Of a stretch of 64,000 nucleotides of DNA, positions 1 through 8,306 are shown piece after piece. The stretch is from NCBI GenBank assembly GCA_006226375.1, contig SBHC01000073.1:95877-159876 (forward strand), written 5' to 3'. This stretch comes from Deltaproteobacteria bacterium (GTDB lineage: Bacteria; Myxococcota_C; UBA6777). Under the pieces are notes generated by a model. The model was not told the origin of the DNA. It ran no database searches and worked only from the letters and a program-made list of their open reading frames with translations. The position numbers and the translations under genes were made by a program. Within the stretch, counting starts at the first letter, position 1, and the number at the start of each line of letters is the position of its first letter.

Positions 1-1211
1 GGGTTTTTGATGCTCTTCATTTGGCCCACCATGAACATCACGGAACGACCCTTCGCATCTTTGTAACAAGCACCCACAAGCAACAGGCAAGGGTCAATGC
101 CCAAGGACGCTGACAACCCTGCGGTGTCCACAATGCCTGAGAATCGGACATCTTCAAAGCTATCACCTGCGGTGTTGAACAGACCCGAAAGACGGAACTG
201 CTCCAGTTCCAATTTGAAGCCACCCACGGTCAAGCGGAAGGTTGTAGGGCCAGCTTCAAACAGTCGACCGGTGAAGGTACCCTTCATAGAAATGGCAACT
301 GGCTCTTTGGTGTTGTCAAAGACGTCTTTGCCGTTGTGGGGATTGCCGGAAGGCGTACGACCCACACCACCGACCATCGTGATGCTTCCAGACGTACCGG
401 TGTCACGGGAGTGAAGGTGCATCAGGACAGGGAGAATCTGGTTGGGGTTGATGGTTCCAATCAAGGCGTTCACACCGTTGGGGGTGATGACCTTGCTCAA
501 CTGCAGATCTACGGTAAGGCCGGGGTCAGCGGTCTTGCCAGTAGCGTAGGTGTCTTTGGTTTTGTACTCAGCTTTTGCGGTGGTGGGTGTACCCGAGGTG
601 TCGTCGTAAAGGGTAACTTCCAACACATAATCTGTGCTGGGACTCAGGTATTCATCGATACAAACTTTGGCAGCCGTGCCGCTTGCAAAGATGATGGTTT
701 GGGTCAGAGCAACGGTCGAACCCTTCACGGAGAGCTTAGCATCCCACTTCACTTTGTCCACAGGAGAAGCGGTGGTGATGTCAATGCAGAAGTCTTTCAC
801 ATCAATGGTTGAGCCGCTGGCCGGATTAAAGGAGATCTTTTGTCCAGTAGCCTGCTCGGTGGGAGCTTGCTCGGTTCCGGTTTGGTCCGCTTGCATTTCA
901 GGAGTGGTGCCACCGTCGGCTTGCTCGTTGGCAACAGGCTCATCGCCGGGTTCTGCTCCTGTAGTGGGCTCTGTACCGCCTGTGCTTTCCGTACCACCTG
1001 TGGATTCGGTTCCGCCTGTGGATTCGGTGCCACCGGTGGATTCGGTGCCACCGGTGGATTCTTTGTTATCAACAGCTTCTTTTTGACCTTCTTGATCCAC
1101 AGTCGATTCTTGGGAGCCTTCACCGGCTGTGTCACCTGGACCACAAGCTGTGTAGACCTGAAAGACAGTCAAAGATAAAACGGCAATACCAACCCAAAAC
1201 AAACGTTTCAT
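1..1211 (-). CDS. Putative surface lipoprotein with ESTGGT repeats (3' end cut by window edge)
   Basis: I do not recognise the family. The frame opens with ATG at 1211 behind an AAGGAAGG-type ribosome site and stays open to base 1, so about 403 residues are visible and the C-terminus is missing. The N-terminus has a Lys/Arg start, a hydrophobic stretch and a cysteine at residue 23 (VYTAC), which suits a lipoprotein signal although Tyr at -3 is not ideal. Residues 24-130 are a low-complexity acidic, Thr/Gly-rich linker holding five ESTGGT hexapeptides (residues 51-80) and a degenerate sixth. After that comes a folded-looking region rich in beta-strand patterns with few cysteines. A tethered cell-surface protein is an inference; no catalytic motif is visible. 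Confidence 0.75.
   Translation of the reverse strand, partial: MKRLFWVGIAVLSLTVFQVYTACGPGDTAGEGSQESTVDQEGQKEAVDNKESTGGTESTGGTESTGGTESTGGTESTGGTEPTTGAEPGDEPVANEQADGGTTPEMQADQTGTEQAPTEQATGQKISFNPASGSTIDVKDFCIDITTASPVDKVKWDAKLSVKGSTVALTQTIIFASGTAAKVCIDEYLSPSTDYVLEVTLYDDTSGTPTTAKAEYKTKDTYATGKTADPGLTVDLQLSKVITPNGVNALIGTINPNQILPVLMHLHSRDTGTSGSITMVGGVGRTPSGNPHNGKDVFDNTKEPVAISMKGTFTGRLFEAGPTTFRLTVGGFKLELEQFRLSGLFNTAGDSFEDVRFSGIVDTAGLSASLGIDPCLLLVGACYKDAKGRSVMFMVGQMKSIKN
972..1061 (-). repeat. Five tandem 18-bp repeats encoding ESTGGT
   Basis: Five in-frame 18-bp units code for ESTGGT inside the lipoprotein linker. The two units nearest 1061 are identical at DNA level and the others differ at synonymous sites, so the array grew by duplication and could change length by slippage without breaking the frame. 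Confidence 0.85.
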
Positions 1212-1396
1212 AAGCAATACACCCTTCCTTTTTCGGGCAACAAACAAGCCCAATCGTTCCTCATTTCGTACCTTTCACTTGCATCAAACCAACAAGCGAA
1301 GCGTAGGAGACCATACCATACTTCTGTAGTATTAGGAAGTTGGTACAGTTTTGCAAGCCCAGCAAAGAGAGTAGGTTAAGGGTGGGGTTCCGCCTT

Positions 1397-2254
1397 CTAC
1401 CATGACGCCCCAGTGAGCGTTACGCTCATGTCCCAGAGCCTCTTTGCGAGCTCGTCATCTTTCGCAACCTCAGACGGTTCTGCCATCTTGGAGCGAGCAA
1501 AATACTTTCCAGTCACTCCCTCAACAGCAGGAGAAGAAGCGAGAAACACCGATGTTTTTGCACCTGTGGTTGGCGTGGACATAAAGGGCCGCAACAACAT
1601 CAACATGTAGCCAAAGAAGCCATGGATGTCACCGTCCACGCCAAATCGTGTCCGAACGACGCCGGGATGAAGCGAGTTCACCGTGATGTTGGAGGGATCC
1701 ACTCGTTTTGCAAGTTCGCGGGTAAACAGAACGTTGGCGAGCTTGCTCTGGCAGTACGCGCCAAAGGCGGAGTAGCCTTTCGCAAAGTTTAACTCATCCA
1801 TGGTTTTGCCAATGCTTCGTGCCCCCTTGTGAGCATCCGAAGAGACGTTGATCACACGAGCGGAGGGCGCCCTCTGCAGACACTCCAGCAGCAGTGATGT
1901 TAGCAAAAACGGCGCCAGATGATTCACCTGCAAGGTGGCTTCGTTGCCATCCACCGTTTCTTTCCGATCACTGAGAATCAGCCCTGCGTTGTTGATCAGC
2001 ACATCCAACGTCTTGTGCTTCGAGACAAATGTGGAAGCTAGCTGTTGAACTTGCTCCAAGACCAAGAAGTCGCTCAGCATCAGCTCCACCTTGGAGTTGC
2101 CAGACTTTTGTTGGATCTCTCTCTGCGCGGCCAGCCCTTTTTCCTGATTGCGAGCGGTGATAACAACCGTCGCCCCCATCTTCGCGAGACCAAGCGCAGT
2201 GGCCTTACCAATACCGGCATTGGCCCCAGTCACTAGAACAACCTTACCTTCCAT
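1397..2254 (-). CDS. Short-chain dehydrogenase/reductase, retinol-dehydrogenase-like
   Basis: NAD(P)-dependent oxidoreductase of the classical SDR family. With the ATG at 2254 (285 residues, TGAGG ribosome site; a TTG five codons upstream is less likely) the protein begins directly with the Rossmann strand. The TGANAGIG cofactor loop is at about residues 9-16, NNAG near 88-91, the catalytic Ser in NVSS near 139, and the YCQSK catalytic Tyr/Lys at about 167/171, all intact. The sequence after the active site (LANVLFTRELAKR, HPGVVRTRF) resembles the retinol dehydrogenase 11-14/WW-oxidoreductase branch, often active on lipophilic aldehydes or ketones. The substrate here is unknown. It stands alone, with the next gene upstream about 170 bp away. 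Confidence 0.9.
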   Translation of the reverse strand: MEGKVVLVTGANAGIGKATALGLAKMGATVVITARNQEKGLAAQREIQQKSGNSKVELMLSDFLVLEQVQQLASTFVSKHKTLDVLINNAGLILSDRKETVDGNEATLQVNHLAPFLLTSLLLECLQRAPSARVINVSSDAHKGARSIGKTMDELNFAKGYSAFGAYCQSKLANVLFTRELAKRVDPSNITVNSLHPGVVRTRFGVDGDIHGFFGYMLMLLRPFMSTPTTGAKTSVFLASSPAVEGVTGKYFARSKMAEPSEVAKDDELAKRLWDMSVTLTGASW

Positions 2255-2423
2255 CCCAACGAACCTCAATCATAGCGTACCTCTCACGATGCCTTCCTGG
2301 ATATCATTCGGCTCCCTGCTCAAAAAGGTACAACTAGAACCCACGCGTCGCCAAGAAAAATGTCGAGAGAACGAAAGGGGGAAAAGACACAAGGTTGGAT
2401 GATGGAAAGATTGAGGGGTTGGT

Positions 2424-2852
2424 TTAGGGATTGGACACGCAGGTTAAACCATCCCAACAATGCTGTTGCCCACATTCGCAACCAAAAGGTTCATCATCGG
2501 TGCAAGCCTTGGAGGCTCCTGGATCTTTGAGGACGTCACATCGGTCCATGCAGCCGTTCTGAAAGGTCGTCCACTCGCCACCCTGGTGTTCGCAGTAGAG
2601 GGAACGATACTTCCCAACGCAACGATTCACGTTGTGAACATTCTGGGTCTCCGTTTCGCATTGGGTTTGAATTTTGGCGTTGAGTTCATCCCAAGAAGAT
2701 GGGTTTTGGAGAGACTCTGGCAATGGGTCCAAGCCTGTCGGCGGGGCCTTTCGAGTGGTCGGGGAAGAATTTGTGTTGGTGTTACTTTCCGGATTGCTAC
2801 AACCGAGCATTCCCCCAACCAACAAGACCACAACCAAGGACAAGCGAAGCAT
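2424..2852 (-). CDS. Small Cys-containing lipoprotein, hypothetical
   Basis: A 142-residue protein from ATG 2852. A TTG six codons upstream would only add residues before the signal peptide. The signal MLRLSLVVVLLVGGMLGC ends in a good lipobox with Cys18 as the predicted lipidated residue. A Ser/Thr/Asn-rich linker follows, and then a region with about ten cysteines near the C-terminus, probably a small disulfide-stabilised domain. I do not recognise the family. The start of the MtfA-like gene transcribed in the same direction lies further upstream, and this gene overlaps nothing. Secretion and lipidation are well supported; the function is unknown. Confidence 0.7.
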   Translation of the reverse strand: MLRLSLVVVLLVGGMLGCSNPESNTNTNSSPTTRKAPPTGLDPLPESLQNPSSWDELNAKIQTQCETETQNVHNVNRCVGKYRSLYCEHQGGEWTTFQNGCMDRCDVLKDPGASKACTDDEPFGCECGQQHCWDGLTCVSNP

Positions 2853-2900
2853 CACGATCCCCGTAAACAAACCGTAAAGGCCAGGGACGCAAACAGCCCT

Positions 2901-3698
2901 TTAGGTCCATAGTTTTTGGTGAAGGTTCATCCAGACAGGGACAGACAGAGGCTCCCAAAAAGGCTCGGGTGCAGGCTCTGGAGGAATCCAACCATAGAAT
3001 GTTCGGAACTCCTCGAAGACTTCAGGGGCGATCTCTTGAAACAAAGAAGGCTGACCAAAGTACGCTTCCGTCCCCACAGCAAAAAACTCTGCCTCGTTCT
3101 TGGCAGCGTAGTCACCGAGAAGATAGCGTAACTCCGGATGCCCTTCGCGTAAAGCCTCAAAGCCCGACTGCATCACCTTGGCCCACTGTTTGTAGTCCGA
3201 ACGCTTCCGAAGTTGGGGCGTTCCGTTGAATGAGCCGTTGTAGACATCCAGCACGTGAGCAAACTCATGGCTGATCGTATCGTGCCAGGAGTCCCGCTCC
3301 ATCTCTCGTTGAACGGCCTCCCATGACAGCACAACCACGCCCCAAGTGTGGGCTTCTCCAAAACGGATACTGTCGTCGTCGTTGGGATGCAGGTAATCAT
3401 AGGGATAGACAACAATCTCTGTGAGTTTGTCGTAATGAGAGTAGTCGAGGTATAGAATCAATCGAGCCGCCGCCGCAGCAATGATCACTTTGACCCTGTC
3501 TGTGACCTCCATCCCCTTCGCACCCAGAAAGAACTTCTCTCGAACAAACCAGTGCAACTTGGTGAGAAAGTCGTCGCGCTTGTTCTCCGGCAAATGTTTG
3601 TAAAAAGAGACGTCCTCTTCCAAGATTTGAATCCACTCTGCAGGAATGGTCTCGTGGGTCCAATCTCGTCGTCGTCGATTCCTTAACCAGGAAAACAT
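2901..3698 (-). CDS. mtfA: MtfA-family zinc metallopeptidase (M90)
   Basis: A 265-residue protein matching the DgsA anti-repressor/MtfA family, which in E. coli is a zinc aminopeptidase that binds the glucose repressor Mlc. The HEFAH zinc-binding motif is at residues 144-148 in the context SHEFAHVLD, and a downstream NEAEFFAVGTEAYF segment (about 201-214) supplies the likely glutamate ligand. The length and the basic FSWLRNRRRR start are typical of the family. The protein lacks a signal peptide and should be cytoplasmic. No mlc/ptsG homologue is seen nearby, so regulation of sugar uptake cannot be assumed for this organism; the peptidase fold itself is clear. Confidence 0.88.
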   Translation of the reverse strand: MFSWLRNRRRRDWTHETIPAEWIQILEEDVSFYKHLPENKRDDFLTKLHWFVREKFFLGAKGMEVTDRVKVIIAAAAARLILYLDYSHYDKLTEIVVYPYDYLHPNDDDSIRFGEAHTWGVVVLSWEAVQREMERDSWHDTISHEFAHVLDVYNGSFNGTPQLRKRSDYKQWAKVMQSGFEALREGHPELRYLLGDYAAKNEAEFFAVGTEAYFGQPSLFQEIAPEVFEEFRTFYGWIPPEPAPEPFWEPLSVPVWMNLHQKLWT

Positions 3699-3837
3699 GA
3701 TGCTACCTCCCTGCCATCAGACCCCACAACAGGCAAAAGTAGCCCAAGGGTTGAAGACCCCAAAGTAGTAAGTTGGAATTGGAAGTTGTCAAACGAGGAG
3801 AAAGAAGAAGCAAGGAAAGGAAGGTAGAGATGGAAGA

Positions 3838-5964
3838 TTAGAAGGTCTCACCTTTTTCAGCGCGTTCCACCAGAGAGGCAGGCGCCTGGAAGCGATCACC
3901 GTACTTCTCAGCGAGTTCGTTGCAACGATTCACAAAGTTCTTCAAGCCATAGGCGTTGATGAACTGAAGGGTTCCACCCGTGAATGGAGCAAAACCCCAG
4001 CCAAAGATGCTGCCGATGTTGGCGTCTTCCACGGAGTCGAACACTCCTTCATCCCGACAGCGGATCGTCTCCAGCGACTGAATGAACAGAATGCGATCGA
4101 TCATTTCCTGCTGGGGAATCGCTTTGTCGGCGTCGTATCCGAACATCGACTGCAGCTCAGGCCAGAGGAACTTCTTGTCGTTTTCGGGGTACTCGTAGAA
4201 GCCAGCGCCTTGCGCTTTTCCTTTGCGACCTGCCTCCAACATCTTGTCCACGACAGCGTTGGCCGGGTGCTCTGGCAGCGTTTGGCCTTCGGCTTCCATA
4301 TCCTTCCGAGTTTGTTCACGGATGTGATGAATCAGACCCAGGTTAACTTCATCCGACACAGCCAACGGGCCGACAGGCATTCCCGCTTTCAAGCCAGCCG
4401 ACTCAATCGCACGAGGATGTTGTCCTTCGGCCAGAAGCGCCAGCCCTTCGTTGACATACGTCCCAAAGACCCGCGAGGTGTAGAAACCACGGTTGTCGTT
4501 CACAACGATTGGGACCTTCTTGATCTTCAGAACATAGTCAAAGGCTTTTGCGAGGGTTTCTTTGCTGGTTTGTTCGCCAACAATGATCTCGACGAGCTTC
4601 ATCTTTTCCACAGGAGAGAAGAAGTGCAAGCCTACAAACTTCTCGGGGCGTTCAGAGGCTTCAGCCAGACCTGTAATGGGAAGGGTCGAGGTGTTGGAAG
4701 CAAAGACGCCTGTGGAAAGCATGGCGCCTTCGGCTTCTTGGGTCACCTTGGCCTTGAGGTTACGATCTTCAAACACAGCCTCGACGACCAAGTCGCAACC
4801 TTCGAGGTCACTGGCGTCACCGGAGGGCTTGATGCGTCCGAGAATTTCTTCCATCTTCTCCGAAGTCATACGACCACGAGAGACGCGCTTTTTGAGGAGC
4901 TTGGCAACCTTCGCCTTGCCCTCTTCCGCCCGCTCTAGGGAGACATCTTTCAAGACCACATCCATACCGGCAAAGGCGGTCACATAGGCGATGCCATGTC
5001 CCATCATCCCGGCGCCCAACACTCCAACCTTCTCGGTCGGTTGAGGCTCAACACCGTCGGGACGACTGCCCCCAGCGTTGACCTTGTTGAGTTGGAACCA
5101 GAAGGTGTTGATCATGTTCTTGGCCACCTGACTGGTTGCCACAGACACAAAGTAACGAGTTTCAATACGGCTTGCCGTATCGAAGTCGACCAAAGCACCT
5201 TCAATCGCTGCGTTCAGGATGGCTTGGGGAGCAGGATAGTTGCCAAAGGTTTTCTTCTTCAGCATCGCTGGAGCAATCGCGACCATCTGCGCCACGCTTG
5301 GACGACGAGGATCTCCACCAGGAATTCGAAACTTTTTGTTGTCCCAAGGCTGCTTCGCGTTGGGATTGGCTTCAATCCAGGCTTTGGCCTTGGTCATAAG
5401 TTCGTCAGCATTGGCTGCGACATCATCGACAAGACCCACTTTGAGAGCCTTATCGACCTTAACGCGCTTGCCTTCTGTCAGATAGGGAAACGCTTCTTGC
5501 AAGCCAAGCATACGGACCAAGCGTGTGACTCCGCCTCCTCCAGGAAGGAGCCCCAGGGTCACCTCGGGGAGACCCACTTGCAGCTTGGGGTTCTGCAGAG
5601 CGATGCGATGGTGACAGGACAAGGCAAGCTCATACCCACCACCCAAAGCGGTGCCATTGATCGCAGCAACGACGGGCTTTCCAAGAGTCTCAAGAGCACG
5701 AAATCCAGCCTTGAGCGCCTGTGTGCTGTCGAAGAACCACTGGGGATCGGTTTCTTTAAACATGCTGTCCAGATCAGCGCCGGCCAGGAAGGTGCTCTTG
5801 GCGGAAGTCACGATCACGCCTTTGAGGTCTTCCTCAGCTTGCAGCTTTTCAAGCGACTCCTGAAAGGCCGCTCCGAACGCGCTGTCGAGAATGTTCACGG
5901 ATTTGGTGGGGTGATCCAGCACCAATGTGACGATACCGTCTTCTTTTTCGTAACGAATTGCCAT
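3838..5964 (-). CDS. fadJ: Bifunctional enoyl-CoA hydratase/3-hydroxyacyl-CoA dehydrogenase (FadJ/FadB alpha subunit)
   Basis: Multifunctional beta-oxidation enzyme: hydration of 2-enoyl-CoA and NAD-dependent oxidation of (S)-3-hydroxyacyl-CoA. Residues 1-190 form the crotonase domain (FLAGADLDSMF oxyanion-hole region, GTALGGGYELAL). A Rossmann domain follows from about residue 310 (GVLGAGMMGHGIAY), then the HCDH active-site region (LHFFSPVEKMKLVEI) and a C-terminal HCDH repeat. The chosen ATG at 5964 has a GGGAGA site and gives 708 residues; a GTG directly abutting the thiolase stop would give 714. It follows the thiolase without a gap, so the two are one operon and probably form the alpha/beta complex. 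It could also interconvert acetoacetyl-CoA and crotonyl-CoA for the ethylmalonyl-CoA genes at 38-46 kb. Confidence 0.93.
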   Translation of the reverse strand: MAIRYEKEDGIVTLVLDHPTKSVNILDSAFGAAFQESLEKLQAEEDLKGVIVTSAKSTFLAGADLDSMFKETDPQWFFDSTQALKAGFRALETLGKPVVAAINGTALGGGYELALSCHHRIALQNPKLQVGLPEVTLGLLPGGGGVTRLVRMLGLQEAFPYLTEGKRVKVDKALKVGLVDDVAANADELMTKAKAWIEANPNAKQPWDNKKFRIPGGDPRRPSVAQMVAIAPAMLKKKTFGNYPAPQAILNAAIEGALVDFDTASRIETRYFVSVATSQVAKNMINTFWFQLNKVNAGGSRPDGVEPQPTEKVGVLGAGMMGHGIAYVTAFAGMDVVLKDVSLERAEEGKAKVAKLLKKRVSRGRMTSEKMEEILGRIKPSGDASDLEGCDLVVEAVFEDRNLKAKVTQEAEGAMLSTGVFASNTSTLPITGLAEASERPEKFVGLHFFSPVEKMKLVEIIVGEQTSKETLAKAFDYVLKIKKVPIVVNDNRGFYTSRVFGTYVNEGLALLAEGQHPRAIESAGLKAGMPVGPLAVSDEVNLGLIHHIREQTRKDMEAEGQTLPEHPANAVVDKMLEAGRKGKAQGAGFYEYPENDKKFLWPELQSMFGYDADKAIPQQEMIDRILFIQSLETIRCRDEGVFDSVEDANIGSIFGWGFAPFTGGTLQFINAYGLKNFVNRCNELAEKYGDRFQAPASLVERAEKGETF

Positions 5965-5982
5965 ATCTGCTTGTTCTCCCAC

Positions 5983-7200
5983 CTATACGCGTTCTACGAT
6001 TGTTGCGATGCCCATACCACCACCAACACAGAGGGTGACAAGGCCCGTCGATTTGTCCTGACGCTCCAGTTCATCGATCAGAGTACCAAGAAGCATCGCA
6101 CCGGTAGCTCCAAGCGGGTGACCCATCGCGATCGCACCACCGTTGACGTTCACTCGATCTTCGTAGCTGTCTTCAATTCCGACATCCCGGAGGAATCGCA
6201 TGACAACGGCGGCGAAGGCCTCGTTCACTTCCATCAGATCGATGTCGTTGATGGTCATTCCAGCAAGCTTGAGCGCTTTCTTGGTAGCGGGTCCAGGACC
6301 CGTCAACATGATGGTGGGCTCGGTGCCAACCAGCGCAGCCGAGACGATACGAGCGCGGGGTTTGAGGCCCAACTCTTCGCCCTTTTCTTTGGTTCCAAGC
6401 AGAACCAAGGCAGCGCCATCCACAATGCCCGACGAGTTGCCTGCGTGGTGAACATGGTTGATGCGCTCCACATGGGGATACTTCTGTAGGGCGACTGCGT
6501 CAAAGCCCATTTCGCCCATCATCGCGAAGGACGGGTTGAGTTTGCCCAGTCCTTCCAGCGTGGTATTGGGACGAATGAATTCGTCGTAATCCAGAACGGT
6601 CAGACCATTAATGTCTTTGACGGGGACCAACGAACGGTCAAAGCGTCGCTCTTCCCTGGCCTGGGTGGCCAGCTTCTGAGAACGAACGCCAAAGTTGTCG
6701 ACATCTTCCCGGCTGAACCCTTCCAAGGTTGCGATCAGGTCAGCGCCGATGCCTTGTGGCACAAAGTCTGTGGCTGAGTTCACAGCAGGATCAAGTGCCC
6801 AGGCGCCTCCGTCCGAACCCATGGGCAAACGCGACATAGACTCGACGCCACCAGCCACAACAAGCTGCTCCCAGCCGGATCGAACTTTCATCGCGGCCAT
6901 GTTCACCGCTTCCAATCCAGAAGCGCAAAACCGGTTGATTTGTACACCAGGAACATCCACATCCCAGTCAGCGTATTGAGCTGCAGCCTTGGCGATGTCT
7001 GCTCCTTGATCGCCAATCGGGGTCACACACCCCAACACAACATCTTCGACATGAGACGTGTCGAGTTCGTGGCGCTCCTCCATCTCTTTCATCAAGGTGA
7101 CGACCAGGTCGATCGGCTTCACCTCATGCAAAGATCCGCTCTTCTTGCCTTTGCCACGGGGCGTCCGAATGGCTTCGTATACATAAGCTTCCCGCGTCAT
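5983..7200 (-). CDS. fadI: Acetyl-CoA acyltransferase (3-ketoacyl-CoA thiolase)
   Basis: A 405-residue thiolase. The nucleophilic cysteine is Cys92 in [12 protein letters not shown]. The C-terminal halves of the active site are present as [15 protein letters not shown] and the TLCVGGGMG motif with the second catalytic cysteine. It cleaves 3-ketoacyl-CoA, or in reverse condenses acetyl-CoA to acetoacetyl-CoA. The start ATG at 7200 has an AGGAGA site. It is first in an operon with the FadJ-type gene, whose reading frame begins at its stop codon. Chain-length preference cannot be read from the sequence, so FadI versus PhaA/AtoB is unresolved. A TGAATG-type half palindrome lies about 65 bp upstream. 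Confidence 0.93.
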   Translation of the reverse strand: MTREAYVYEAIRTPRGKGKKSGSLHEVKPIDLVVTLMKEMEERHELDTSHVEDVVLGCVTPIGDQGADIAKAAAQYADWDVDVPGVQINRFCASGLEAVNMAAMKVRSGWEQLVVAGGVESMSRLPMGSDGGAWALDPAVNSATDFVPQGIGADLIATLEGFSREDVDNFGVRSQKLATQAREERRFDRSLVPVKDINGLTVLDYDEFIRPNTTLEGLGKLNPSFAMMGEMGFDAVALQKYPHVERINHVHHAGNSSGIVDGAALVLLGTKEKGEELGLKPRARIVSAALVGTEPTIMLTGPGPATKKALKLAGMTINDIDLMEVNEAFAAVVMRFLRDVGIEDSYEDRVNVNGGAIAMGHPLGATGAMLLGTLIDELERQDKSTGLVTLCVGGGMGIATIVERV

Positions 7201-7505
7201 TGCTTCTCCTACTGCTGGTGGTTTTTTCAGGGACGTTCACCCTCTCGGAGTCTTCACCCCGTCTCTGAATGACCGTTCATCTTGCCTCACACAGGTTGCC
7301 TGAAAAAAAGAGGGAAGACAACCACATTGTGTGTTTGTTAATGCTGTAGCGCGTTCCAGGCCTGGATGCAAGACGGTGAGAGTTCCTATCCAATTTTTCT
7401 TAGGAATCTGGAACCTACCGACTTACGACTTGCATTTTCTGCCAGGATCGGCACTCTTGCAACCGCACCTGTTTTTCCCCATTCATTTCCAGAGGAGTAT
7501 TCGGA
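7201..7505. other. Divergent intergenic region between thiolase and nickel SOD
   Basis: About 305 bp without a gene. It must contain the promoters of the thiolase operon (minus) and of the superoxide dismutase (plus). I can point only to the TGAATG-type half palindrome at 7266-7280 and the AGAGGAG ribosome site near 7490; no convincing -35/-10 pair was found for either strand. Confidence 0.6.
7266..7280. promoter_or_regulatory. Putative FadR/TetR-type operator upstream of thiolase
   Basis: TGAATGACCGTTCAT is a 15-bp imperfect palindrome sharing the TGAATG...TTCAT core of the site at 36375-36392. It resembles the operator known for Bacillus FadR (TGAATGA-type inverted repeats). The position upstream of a beta-oxidation operon supports a regulatory role. 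Only one half is strong. Confidence 0.4.
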
Positions 7506-8036
7506 ATGAAACGTTTCTGCTTAACTATGCTCTGCGCTTCCTTTTTGTGGATTGCCATCTCCGTCCAAAACGCAAACGCTCACTGCCAAATCCCCTGCGG
7601 CATCTATGATGATCACGCCCGCATCCACGGCATGTACGAAGACATTCTCACGGTCCGCAAGGCTGTCCGACTGATCAAGGCTCTCTCCAACAAGAAAGAT
7701 GCCCAGAGCCGAAACCAGGCTGTTCGCTGGATTGTCAACAAAGAGAAGCACGCCGAAGCGATCATCCGCACCATCTCGGATTACTTCCTCACCCAAAAAA
7801 TCAAAGCCCCCAAAGCCAAAGATGCTAAGGCGACACAAGCCTACTACATTAAGCTAGCCCGCCATCATGCAGTGATGAAGGCCGCCATGAAGGTAAAACA
7901 AACTGTCAGCGGCAAGGCTGTAGATGCCCTCAAAGCGGCTGTTGATGGAATCGCGAACTACTGGCCCCACAAAGACAAAACCAAGGGCAAGCACCACCAC
8001 CATCACAAGCATAACCACAAGCATCACAAACACTAA
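7506..8036 (+). CDS. sodN: Nickel superoxide dismutase, secreted, with His-rich C-terminal tail
   Basis: Disproportionates superoxide using a nickel centre. The diagnostic nickel hook HCQIPCGIYDD begins at residue 26, immediately after a signal peptide ending in ANA. Removal of that peptide would expose His1, Cys2 and Cys6, the nickel ligands of the family. The helical body that follows matches NiSOD. The C-terminus (residues 160-176) is a tail with ten histidines in the last fourteen residues, not a usual part of NiSOD and suggestive of nickel storage or delivery. Classical NiSODs carry a propeptide removed by the dedicated protease SodX. No sodX is nearby and the Sec signal could replace it. 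An AGAGGAG ribosome site precedes ATG 7506. Export to the periplasm or outside is inferred. Confidence 0.93.
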   Translation: MKRFCLTMLCASFLWIAISVQNANAHCQIPCGIYDDHARIHGMYEDILTVRKAVRLIKALSNKKDAQSRNQAVRWIVNKEKHAEAIIRTISDYFLTQKIKAPKAKDAKATQAYYIKLARHHAVMKAAMKVKQTVSGKAVDALKAAVDGIANYWPHKDKTKGKHHHHHKHNHKHHKH

Positions 8037-8090
8037 TCTCCCACAGCCTCCCTCCCAACCTGCCTCTCTCCAAACACAACCAGTAAAAAA

Positions 8091-8105
8091 GTGAACATCA
8101 TTCAC
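8091..8105. promoter_or_regulatory. Upstream GTGAA palindrome (operator candidate)
   Basis: GTGAACATCATTCAC is a palindrome with 5-bp arms and a 5-bp centre, placed just before the -35 element of the promoter at 8115-8143. It resembles the second palindrome at 8144-8160, and their centres are about 54 bp apart. Confidence 0.5.
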
Positions 8106-8114
8106 AAAAGACTA

Positions 8115-8143
8115 TTGACAAGCCCTGCTTGGATTTGTATTAA
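8115..8143 (+). promoter_or_regulatory. Sigma-70-type promoter of the amidohydrolase gene
   Basis: TTGACA at 8115-8120 and TATTAA at 8138-8143 with exactly 17 bp between them. Transcription would start near 8150, giving a leader of about 155 nt before ATG 8307. Confidence 0.65.
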
Positions 8144-8160
8144 TGTGAACAAGGTTCACA
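8144..8160. promoter_or_regulatory. Perfect palindrome over the transcription start (operator)
   Basis: TGTGAACAAGGTTCACA has perfect 7-bp arms and a 3-bp centre. It begins directly after the -10 element and covers the expected start site, the classic place for a repressor such as a TetR- or GntR-type protein. Confidence 0.6.
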
Positions 8161-8306
8161 AACAAAACGGATCACAGGATGTGGAAGGTGAGTTGGCGAA
8201 GGTAAGTGGCTGTGAGCCCATTCGCAAACATTCAGGTTGCATCCTGTTTCACTTTCAGCCAAACTGTTGTGGTTAGAGTATCTTCAGAGAATAAGGGACA
8301 AACATC

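Noticed and set aside
5965..5982. GTG start for the FadJ-type protein directly at the thiolase stop
   Set aside because: ATG 5964 has a GGGAGA site at good distance and matches the usual N-terminus; the GTG has no site of its own apart from thiolase coding.
4996..6489. 497-codon open frame on the plus strand opposite fadJ/thiolase
   Set aside because: It lies antisense to two clear enzymes, has no recognisable domain and is explained by codon bias on the real strand.
8144..8160. Possible LexA box
   Set aside because: The centre between GAAC and GTTC is 3 bp, not the 4 bp of a GAAC-N4-GTTC box, and the gene is not a DNA-damage gene.
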